DNA of 64,000 nucleotides from Candidatus Blastococcus massiliensis AP3 (GTDB lineage: Bacteria; Actinomycetota; Actinomycetes; Mycobacteriales; Geodermatophilaceae), in contig NZ_HG931175.1 of the NCBI RefSeq assembly GCF_000582785.1, forward strand, positions 796,483 to 860,482, written 5' to 3'. A program made the translations under genes and the position numbers. Positions 27,534-36,100 of the stretch are shown piece by piece (position 1 is the stretch's first letter; the number at the start of each line of letters is the position of its first letter). The notes beneath the pieces were generated by a model. That model was not told where the DNA came from, did no database searches, and saw nothing but the letters and a program-made list of their open reading frames with translations.

Positions 27534-28762
27534 GCGACCTCCCGCTGTGGGCCGAGCTCCGCGATCCCGCGCTGGATCCCGTGTGGTCCGCGGTCCGGCG
27601 CCGCCTCTCGGCCACCGCGCTGCAGCCCACAGGCCGGGTCGAGGTGCCGCTGGACGACGTCGCCGCGGACCTCGTGGGCGGCCTGCTCGGCCTCACGCTC
27701 CGGCCGGGACGACGCCGGATCTCGCTGGCCGACCTCGATCATGCGCTGCGCCGCTCGCCCGTCGCCTCGTCCCTCGTCGAGGCGATGACCGAACTCGGCG
27801 GCGCGCTGCGGAACCGGCCGGCGGAGCGCTCGGCCGACGCCGATCGCCGCCGGGAGGCCGAGGACGCCTGGCACGCGCTGATCGAGGGCGCCGGCCTTCC
27901 GGGCGGCCCCTGGATCGACCGCTGGACGGCCGGACTGCGCGCCGACGGGCTGCTCGGCCCGCAGTCCCTCGACGCCTTCCCCGCCGCCGTGGCGGCGCTC
28001 GCCCGGGTGCTCGGCGATCCGATTGCCCGCACCCTGGGGGAGCTGGCCGCGGGCGTCGCCGGTGACGCGCACGCGCTCGATCCCGGTCGCCGGGCCGGCA
28101 CGATCGCGCTGCGCGGCCTGGCGGCGTTCCAGGACGAAGCACCACCGACCACGGCCGCCGAGCGGAACCGCATCTGGCAGCAGGCCGGCGTGCGCACCGA
28201 TGACGTGTCGGGCACCGTCCTGGTGCTCGGCTGGCGGCCGCCGGGAACCAGCAGGTGGGCGGGGATGATGCGCGAGCGGGCCGAGCTCGGGCTGGTCACG
28301 CACCTCACACTGCGGGAGCTACGGGCGGCGGGCAGGCCGTGGTCGTCGCATGGAGCCACCGTGCACGCCTGCGAGAACCCTCAGGTCCTCCAGGCCGCCG
28401 CCGACCGTCGTGCCCACCTGCCGCTGATCTGCCTGCAGGGCAACCCCTCCGCCGCGGGGGCGCTGCTGCTCGACGGGTTGCTGGGCGACGGCGTCCAGGT
28501 GCGCTACCACGGTGACCTCGACTGGCCCGGGCTCGCGATCGCCGGTCGCGTGCTGGCCCGTGGGGCCGTGCCGTGGCGGCTCACCTCCGCGGACTACCTG
28601 GCGTCCCTGCCGGACGGTGGTGGGGTCCCGCTCACCGGTTCCCCGGTGGAGACGCCATGGGACCCGGGGTTGCGAACAGCGATGGTGGAGCACGGGCGTG
28701 CCGTGCACGAGGAAGCCGTGTTGAATCGGTTGCTTGCCGACCTGACCGCCGGTGGGGGCTGA
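27530..28762 (+). CDS. jetD: Wadjet type III JetD, DUF3323/DUF2399 Toprim nuclease (TIGR02679)
   Basis: 410 residues. It is the nuclease subunit that cuts the trapped plasmid. The N-terminal part (about 1-200) is DUF3323-like. The C-terminal DUF2399 part is a Toprim fold with the metal-binding Glu in ACENPQVL (E282) and the DxD pair in YHGDLDWPGL (D329, D331), all present. LICLQGNPSAAG lies between them. GTG at 27530 overlaps the jetC stop. The stop is only 3 bp from the stop of the convergent nuclease-helicase gene, with no terminator between. Confidence 0.92.
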   Translation: MSDLPLWAELRDPALDPVWSAVRRRLSATALQPTGRVEVPLDDVAADLVGGLLGLTLRPGRRRISLADLDHALRRSPVASSLVEAMTELGGALRNRPAERSADADRRREAEDAWHALIEGAGLPGGPWIDRWTAGLRADGLLGPQSLDAFPAAVAALARVLGDPIARTLGELAAGVAGDAHALDPGRRAGTIALRGLAAFQDEAPPTTAAERNRIWQQAGVRTDDVSGTVLVLGWRPPGTSRWAGMMRERAELGLVTHLTLRELRAAGRPWSSHGATVHACENPQVLQAAADRRAHLPLICLQGNPSAAGALLLDGLLGDGVQVRYHGDLDWPGLAIAGRVLARGAVPWRLTSADYLASLPDGGGVPLTGSPVETPWDPGLRTAMVEHGRAVHEEAVLNRLLADLTAGGG

Positions 28763-28765
28763 CGG

Positions 28766-31700
28766 TCAGATCTGCGTGGCCGACTCGACCAGCCGGCACA
28801 GCGCATTCACCCGCCGCAACTGCTCCGGAGTCTGCACCGGAGCGTCCAGCAGCTCCGGACTCAGCACCACGCAAGCCAGCGCCTGCGCCCGCGACACCGC
28901 CACGTTCAGCCGGTTCAGGTCGTACAGGAACGACACCCCACGCGGCGCCTGGTCCGCATTCGTGCTGGTCATCGAGTAGATGACCACCGGCGCCTCCTGG
29001 CCCTGGAACTTGTCCACGGTCCCCACCCGCGCACCGGCCGGCAGCGCCGCCTTGATCAGCGCCACCTGGGCGTTGTACGGCGCGACCACCAGCACGTCCG
29101 ACGGCCCGATCGGCGACTCCTCCCCCAGGTGGTTGCGCCACACCGAGCCCTGAACCGACTGCCACAACTTCGCGATGACGTCGGCCTCCTGCTGGCTTTT
29201 GTCGTCGCACATCCGCTCGTGCCGGACCTGCACCACGCGCAGGCCGCTGCCGGAGAGACGCCCCTCGCCCAGCACCGCCACCCGCTCGCGATCGTCCGCC
29301 GCCTCCAGCCGGCCCTCGTACGCAAGCTGCGAGACGAATGCAGTCAGGTCCGGGTGCATCCGGTACGACCGGTCGAGGAAGACCCCGCGGTCCTCGGGGA
29401 TCGTCGCGTGCCCGTCGAGCAGGTGCTCCAGCGCCGAAGCCCCCGAACCTCCCGGGTGCACCGCCTGAGAGGGCTGAGCCAGCTGCTGCGGGTCGCCCAG
29501 CAGCACCATCGACCGCGCGCCCCGCGCCACGGCCGCCGCGTTGGCCAGCGAGAACTGCCCCGCCTCGTCGACGACCAGCACGTCGACGGCCTCGGCCAGG
29601 TCCGGACGGGTCCAGAACCACGCCGTACCGCCGACCAGCCGCGCACCGCCGGCAGTGAGCTGGTCGGTCACGAACGCGTTGTCGTCGGACCAGGCCACGT
29701 CATCGGAACCGCAGTGCTGGTCTTCCTTGCACTTCTGCAGCGCCGGCCGCCGGACCGCCTTGAGCAAGTTGCCGATCACCGCGTGGGAGGTGGCTGTGAC
29801 GCCGACCTTCTTGCCCGCGTCCAGCAGCTCCCGGATCAGCGCGGCGGCCGCCGTCGTCTTGCCGCTCCCCGGCGGGCCCTGGATCGCCAGCACCTCGCCG
29901 TCGAGCGCCAAGCCGAGTCGCACGATCGCGTCGGTCGTCGTCTCGCCCTCGCGCAGGCGCGTTCCCGCGGGAACGCGCCGCTCGACCAGCGCCTGTCCCA
30001 GGCAGTCGCGGCCGGCCAGCACGTCGTCACCGGTCGCGGCGATCGCCGCCCGCAGCCCACCGGTGTTCAGCGGCCCGGCCGGCCCCAGCCCGCGCAGCTG
30101 AGGCGGCTCGGTCGCGGTCGTCTTGAGGACGAGTCGACATGTCGCGATGTCGAGCTCGACCACCGTGCCCGTCCGCTTCGCGGTGTCCACATCGAGTGCG
30201 TCCTCGCCCGCGGACACCTTCGTGTCCTGCGCCGGGAACGAGTACTCGTACAGGTGGCTGCGCTTCTGCGGCCCGAGGTAGCCGACGTAGGTCAGCCCGC
30301 CCAGCGCCGTCCCGTCGCGCTCGAGCTCCTCGGCGTCGAGGTCCTGCAGGCGGTAGACCTCCCACCACGCCGGCCGGTCCTCGCGGCGGTGCCAGCCGAC
30401 GAGGTCGCCCAGTAGCTCGTGGCCGGCCTCCCGAAGCCGCGCGGCCAGCTCCTCCTCGGCAGCCTGCGCCTCGGTCACCTTGGCGTCCGGCGCCACCACG
30501 GTCACCGTCGGCCGCGGCAAGGCACCGTGCAGCGCCGAGAGCTCCGCCCGCTGCGTCTCCAGCCAGTCGTGCAGCTCGCGGGTCGAGTCGACGTCGTCCT
30601 TGTTGTACGACTCGATCGCCGCCAGCCGGCCGGCGTCGCCGTCGGCCAGCCACGCCTCGTACTCCAGGACGCTGCCCAGCGCGCTGGCCACCGCTCCCCC
30701 GTGCTCGCGGCCGTAGAACGCCTCGACCTTCTTGATCGAGTACGACTCCTTGCTGATCCGCATCGACTGCCGGACGACGGGATAGAGGTCGACGAACCGC
30801 TCCTCGCGCAGCAGCTGGTCGAGCTCCGCCTCGCGGACGCCGTAGCTCCCGGTCAGCCGCTTCAGCGCGGTCACCTCGTAGGCGGCGTAGTGGTAGACGT
30901 GCATCGCCGGGTCGGCCGCGGACGCCGCGACCAGCCGGTCGATCAGGTCGGTGACCATCTGCTTCTCGGCGGGGCGGTCGTGCGCCCACAGGGCCTCGAA
31001 GTCGCCCGTCCGGTCGCCGATGCCGGCGAGGTACTCGAGGCCCGCGCCGTCGTCGAACCACGGGTCGCCCTCGAAGTCGAAGTAGAGATCGCCGGGGCTG
31101 GGCTCCGGCAACCGGAGCAGCCCCATCCCGGCGACCGGCTCGAGCAGCGTCCGCGAGGGTTCCCCGGACAGCCGCTCCCGCAACTGCTCGGCGGCCTGCT
31201 GCTGCAGCCGCACCCGCGCATCCCGGCCGATGCCCGACGACGCCAGCACCTCCGGCGAGGCGGCCGCCAGCGCCGCCATCGTCGAGATGCCCACTGCCCG
31301 CAGCGCGTCTCGCTGGTCGCCGCGCATGCCGGCCACCAGGCCGAGGTCGTCGGCGCCGCGCAGTTCGTCGTTGCAGCGGGTGGCCCAGCGGCACTGCTCG
31401 CAGTAGCCGATCGGCGAGGGTCCGGTCTGCGGCGGTGCGTCGACGAAGCCCTCCAGCCGGGCCCGTGCCCGCCGGGCATACGCAGCGACGTCGATCAGTC
31501 GCCACGGCCGCTGCTCACCGTCACCGGTCACCACAATCAGGCGCTCCGGCGCCACGCCCTGCAGCTCGGTCAGCCGCTCGGCGTAGGTGGCCATCTGCAG
31601 CAGCGCCGCGACCTTCAGCTTCCGCGCGAGCTTGGTGTCGGCGATCTCGTACGACCACGCGCCGAAGGCCGGCGACGGGCGGTCCACCCGCAGGAGGAAG

Positions 31701-32050
31701 TCGGCCTGGCCGCCCCAGGCGCCGTCGAAGAACGTCCCCTGATAGACGACGTCGACGCCGTTGCGCATCGCCTCCAAGGTCTCCGCCTCGGCCCTGCGGC
31801 GCCCGTCGGCGTCGTACGCCGTCGGGATCTCGGTGACCGACTTGCCGTCAGCGCGGAGCGACGCCAGGTACTTCTTCTCGTGCTCCATCCCGCGGTCGAA
31901 GACGAACTGCGTCTCCGGCGTGGTGGTGTCGGCCGGTGCCGCCCACTCCCCCGCGGCCACGCCGAGGTCGAGCCGCGTGAGGTGCCGGCACTCCTGATGG
32001 GAGGTCAGGTCAGTCGGGCTGAGTACCAGCCGCCCGTCGAGTCGCTGCAT
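28766..32050 (-). CDS. TM0106-type Cas4-like nuclease / exonuclease / SF1 helicase
   Basis: 1094 residues in three units. The N-terminus (about 1-230) is a RecB/Cas4-like nuclease with the four Fe-S cysteines of that class: C21 in ECRHLT and CEQCRWATRC near 216-226; GGQADFLLRV and SYEIADTKLA supply catalytic Asp and DxK. The middle (about 325-500) is a DnaQ/RNase H-like exonuclease with YFDFEGDPW. The C-terminal half is a superfamily 1 helicase with GPPGSGKTTAA near 725, VVDEAGQ near 825, LLGDPQQL, and the closing VGTVDKFQGQEAPVVIYS and NRLNVAVSRA. It likely acts on DNA ends in defence or repair. It is convergent with jetD and probably expressed independently. Confidence 0.88.
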   Translation of the reverse strand: MQRLDGRLVLSPTDLTSHQECRHLTRLDLGVAAGEWAAPADTTTPETQFVFDRGMEHEKKYLASLRADGKSVTEIPTAYDADGRRRAEAETLEAMRNGVDVVYQGTFFDGAWGGQADFLLRVDRPSPAFGAWSYEIADTKLARKLKVAALLQMATYAERLTELQGVAPERLIVVTGDGEQRPWRLIDVAAYARRARARLEGFVDAPPQTGPSPIGYCEQCRWATRCNDELRGADDLGLVAGMRGDQRDALRAVGISTMAALAAASPEVLASSGIGRDARVRLQQQAAEQLRERLSGEPSRTLLEPVAGMGLLRLPEPSPGDLYFDFEGDPWFDDGAGLEYLAGIGDRTGDFEALWAHDRPAEKQMVTDLIDRLVAASAADPAMHVYHYAAYEVTALKRLTGSYGVREAELDQLLREERFVDLYPVVRQSMRISKESYSIKKVEAFYGREHGGAVASALGSVLEYEAWLADGDAGRLAAIESYNKDDVDSTRELHDWLETQRAELSALHGALPRPTVTVVAPDAKVTEAQAAEEELAARLREAGHELLGDLVGWHRREDRPAWWEVYRLQDLDAEELERDGTALGGLTYVGYLGPQKRSHLYEYSFPAQDTKVSAGEDALDVDTAKRTGTVVELDIATCRLVLKTTATEPPQLRGLGPAGPLNTGGLRAAIAATGDDVLAGRDCLGQALVERRVPAGTRLREGETTTDAIVRLGLALDGEVLAIQGPPGSGKTTAAAALIRELLDAGKKVGVTATSHAVIGNLLKAVRRPALQKCKEDQHCGSDDVAWSDDNAFVTDQLTAGGARLVGGTAWFWTRPDLAEAVDVLVVDEAGQFSLANAAAVARGARSMVLLGDPQQLAQPSQAVHPGGSGASALEHLLDGHATIPEDRGVFLDRSYRMHPDLTAFVSQLAYEGRLEAADDRERVAVLGEGRLSGSGLRVVQVRHERMCDDKSQQEADVIAKLWQSVQGSVWRNHLGEESPIGPSDVLVVAPYNAQVALIKAALPAGARVGTVDKFQGQEAPVVIYSMTSTNADQAPRGVSFLYDLNRLNVAVSRAQALACVVLSPELLDAPVQTPEQLRRVNALCRLVESATQI

Positions 32051-32197
32051 CGCACGCCCTTCTACCGCCTCGTCACCGGGCGCTGGTCATCTCAGTACGA
32101 GCAGCCGCCACTGTCCACAAGGCATAGCGGACACCAGTGACAGGAGGAGGGTCCTACGGCAGCACCGCTGCTGAACGGCCTACCAGCGGCGCTGGTC

Positions 32198-33112
32198 CTA
32201 CTTCTCGCAGCCGATGCCGTCGCCGTCGCGATCAAGATGAGTTCCGTAGCCGGCGTCCCCTCGCCGGACGGGAGCTGCGCCGGCCGCCCGTGCCGCATCG
32301 CAATTCTTGAAGTAGGCACCCGTCGCGGCTGGAGGATCGGGCACCACCGGTGCGGGCGCGGGGGCGGGCGCCGGTGCGGGGGCCGGGGCCGGAGCGCTGG
32401 GCTTCGGGGCAGTGGCCGCCGGGGGCTGCGGCTTTGGAGCCACCGGGGGTGGCGTCGGCGCCGGTGACTCCGGGATCGGGGTCGTCGGAACGGTCGGCGT
32501 GGTTGTCTCCGGCACCGGCACAGCGTCTACGGTCGGCTGCTCGCTCGGCGTGGTCTCGGCGCCGGCCTCGGAGGCTGACTCCGCCAGCGCAGGAGTGCGG
32601 CCACCCGCCTGTACGCCGAGGACGACGAAGACGGCGATGACGAGCAGGACCAGCGCGCCCGACCCGGCCAGCACACCCCGCTGCGCCTGGGGCTCCAGGC
32701 GGTTGAAGGCCGCTCGCACCCGGGAGCCGAGCGTTGCCGGCTTGACGCGACGGAAGGTCAGCTCGGTCCGGAGAAGTCCCGGGTCCCGGCGATCGACTTC
32801 CCAGCCGTCCCGCTCCCACTTCGCGGTGACCTTGGCTTCGGTGCCGCGGATGACCGTCTGGGACGTGTACTCGTACTCCGTGTCGTCGACCACGGGCGAG
32901 ACCGTAGGCACGTGGACCGGCGTACCGGGGGTGCCGAATAGTCGAATCGCGCAGTCAGCGTCCCCCACGCCACGGCCGAAGCACCAGGCGCCTGAACCCC
33001 ATACATGGACGGTTGTGGCAGGGGGCGCCCACCCAGCGAGCGCCGCGACCGCGCGCACCTGACCCGAGCCGAATCCGGCCGGAAGACGTACGGTCGGCAG
33101 AACGGCCGTCAC
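32198..33112 (-). CDS. Single-pass membrane protein with C-terminal Excalibur domain
   Basis: Up to 304 residues from GTG at 33112. The conserved part starts with EYEYTSQTVIRGTEAKVTA, so a start at GTG 32893 (231 residues) is equally possible and would leave room for promoters beside the divergent ATPase gene. After a cytoplasmic WERDGWEVDRRDPG segment comes one membrane helix (VLAGSGALVLLVIAVFVVLG). A long extracellular Thr/Pro/Ala-rich linker with an Ala-Pro repeat follows, then an Excalibur domain with the Ca-binding loop DRDGDGIGCEK. Excalibur domains resemble the calcium loop of thermonucleases and are thought to bind calcium at the cell surface. The role is unknown. Confidence 0.8.
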   Translation of the reverse strand: MTAVLPTVRLPAGFGSGQVRAVAALAGWAPPATTVHVWGSGAWCFGRGVGDADCAIRLFGTPGTPVHVPTVSPVVDDTEYEYTSQTVIRGTEAKVTAKWERDGWEVDRRDPGLLRTELTFRRVKPATLGSRVRAAFNRLEPQAQRGVLAGSGALVLLVIAVFVVLGVQAGGRTPALAESASEAGAETTPSEQPTVDAVPVPETTTPTVPTTPIPESPAPTPPPVAPKPQPPAATAPKPSAPAPAPAPAPAPAPAPVVPDPPAATGAYFKNCDAARAAGAAPVRRGDAGYGTHLDRDGDGIGCEK

Positions 33113-33123
33113 CTGGGGGCGCC

Positions 33124-36100
33124 ATGGCCTTGCTCCGCCTGATCGCTCAGGCCGGCACTGCTGCGCAGGCCGCCGCCCGCGAGGCCACGCACCTCGCCGC
33201 CGGCGCGGCCGTGCTGACCGCCGTCCCGGTCGTGGTCGGCGCCGGTCTGCTGGGCGAGACGGCCGGGCTCACCAAAGACGTCACCAAGACATTGGCACGC
33301 GGCTCGGTCACCGTCGCCAAGAAGGCCACGGTCCGCACCACTCGCGCGGTCGGCACTCTCGTCACCGGCTCCGACCCGCTCCCCGGTGGCCACCTGCACG
33401 AGCTGGTCGACTCCGTCCGCGGCATGCTCGAACCCCCGCCGGCCCGCCACACCCGCCGCGTCTGGGGCGACCGCGACCGCCTGCAGGTCGAGCTCGAAGC
33501 CCCCGCCGCCGACGACACCCCCGAGTCCCGCGCAGCGCTGCGCCGACACCTCGAACGCCTCGAGGGCGTCGAGTGGGCCACCGTCAACGACGTCCTCGGC
33601 CGGGTCCTGGTCGCCGTCGACGCCCGCCGGGTCACCGTCGAGGACGTCGTCGGCGTGGTCACCGAGGTCGAGCAGGCCCGCGGCGGCACCGGCGTCTTCC
33701 CGCAGCGCCCCGACCACCCGGCCGACCTCGAACCGCTCCTGGCCGCCGTTCTCTCCGCCGCCATCGACACCGCGGCTGTCGGCGTCGCCACCGCCGCCAA
33801 GTACCTGCCGATCCCCGCCGTCCACCGGCACGCCACCCTCGTCATGGCGGTGCTGGACACCCAGCAGTGGCTGAAGAAGGCGCTTTCCGACCGCGTCGGC
33901 CCCGTCGGCACCGACCTCGTCTTCGAGGGCGCCGGCGCGCTGCTGCACTCCCTCACCCAGAGCCCCACCATCCCGGCGATCAACGCGACCGCCGCCGTCC
34001 AGCGGGCCCTGGAGATGCGCGCCCGCCGCCAGGTCTGGCGCCGCCGCGAGCGCGAGCTCTGCCGCCCCGAGCCCGACGACGACAGAGAACCCGAGCAGCC
34101 GCCCGGCCCACGCCCCGGCGAACTGCCGAAGGGCCCCGTCGAGACCTACCGCGACCGCCTCGCCCCCACCGAGCTCGCCGGCGCCCTCGGCATCCTCGCC
34201 CTCACCCGACGGCCGGGCCGCTCCGCCGACCTGCTCAAGGCGCTCACCCCCAAGGCCGCCGTCCTCGGCCGGGAGTCCTTCGCCGCCACCCTCGACCTGC
34301 TGCTCTCCCGCCGCGGCGTCCTCCCGCTCGACGGCTCCGCCTACCGCCGGCTCGACCGCGTCGACACCGTCGTCGTCGACGGGGCCGCGCTCTGCACCGG
34401 CCCGCCGGTGGTCGTCGAGGGCACCGCCGAGGCCGACGGCTGGGACGACGCCGCCGTCTGGTCCGCCGGCAGCCGGCTGCTCACCGAGAAACAGACGACG
34501 AGCAACCTCCGGCTCGGGCCACCGCGCACGACCGACGTCCCCGGCGGCGAGGTCCGCTCCCTGCTCGAGGGACGACGACGGGTCGGCACCGTCACCGTCG
34601 CCCCCGAGCTCGACCCGCACGCCGAGGCGCTCCTCAGCACGGCCATCGACGCCGGCCTGCACCTCGTCCTCACCCGGCACGTCGGCGCCCGCGAGATCGC
34701 CGGCCTCGCCGACGACGCCCCGCCCGCCGGCGAGCTCCTGCTCGACACCGTCCGGCAGCTCCAGGCAGACGGGCGCGGCGTCCTGCTCGTCTCGGCCACC
34801 GACGGGCCGGCTCTCAGCGCCTCCGACGTCGCCGTCGCCCCCGTCCTCGACGGCCGCGCACCCGCCTGGGGCGCCGACCTCATCACCCTCCCCGGCCTGG
34901 CCGACGCCTGCCGGATCCTCGCCACCGTCCCGGTCGCGAAGGCGGTCAGCCGGCGGGTCACCGGCACCGCGATCACCGGCAACGTCCTCGGCGGGCTGCT
35001 CGCCTCGGTCGGCAGCGCCCGCTACGGCCAGCGCCGCGCGACGACGCCGGGCAAGGGCGCGACCTGGACGACGATGGCCGCCGGCACCTGGGCCGCCGTC
35101 CGCGCCGCCGGCCGTCCCGTGCCCGCCCCGACCGTGCACACGCCCTGGCACGCGCTCGAACCCGACGAGGTCGTGCGCCGGCTGGCCGACGTCCCCGTCG
35201 AGCCCGAGCACCGGCCTGGCCGCATCCCCGCCGTGGCCCGCACGGTCACCGCGACGCCGGCCGTCCGAACCCCGGCCCGCTTCGCCCGCACCGTCGCCGC
35301 CGAGCTCTCCGATCCGCTCACGCCGATCCTGGTCACCGGAGCGGCCGCCACCGCGGTGCTCGGCGACGTCACCGACGCGATCCTGGTCGGCAGCGTCACC
35401 GCCATCAACGCCGTCGTCAGCGGGCTGCAGCGGCTGCGCGCCGAGACCGTCCTCGAGCAGCTCCTCATCGAGCAGGACCACTGCGCCCGCCGGGAGACCG
35501 ACCGCGGCACCGAGGAGGTCCCGGCCGGCGCCCTGCGCCTCGGCGACGTGCTGCTGGTCGACTCCGGCGACATCCTGACCGCCGACGCCCGCCTGCTCGA
35601 CGCGGAGGACCTGGAGGTCGACGAGTCCGGCCTCACCGGCGAGTCCCTGTCGGTCGCCAAGTCGGTGGCCGCGACTCCCGGCGCCGACGTCGCCGACCGC
35701 ACCTGCATGCTCTTCGAGGGCACCACGGTCGTGGCCGGCCGCGGCCGCGCCGTCGTCGTCGCCGTCGGGCACGCCACCCAGGCAGGACGGGCCGGCCGAG
35801 CCGCCGGACGCGCCGCACCTCCCGCCGGCGTCCAGGCCCGGCTCAGCGAGCTCACCCGCTCGGTCCTGCCGCTCACCCTCGCCGGCGGCGCCGCCGTCAC
35901 CGCGCTGAGCGTGCTGTGGGGCCGCCCGCTGCGGGAGTCGGTGTCCGCGGGGCTGGCGATCGCCGTCGCCGCCGTCCCCGAGGGGCTGCCGCTGGTCGCG
36001 ACGGTCGCCCAGCAGGCCGCCGCCCGGCGGCTCTCCCGGCGCGGCGCGGTGGTGCGCAGCGCCCGGGTGCTGGAGGCGCTGGGCCGGGTCGACACCGTCT

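Noticed and set aside
32340..32400. GGGGCC-rich repeats resembling a tandem or CRISPR-like repeat
   Set aside because: They encode the Ala-Pro linker of the Excalibur protein in frame; no spacers exist.
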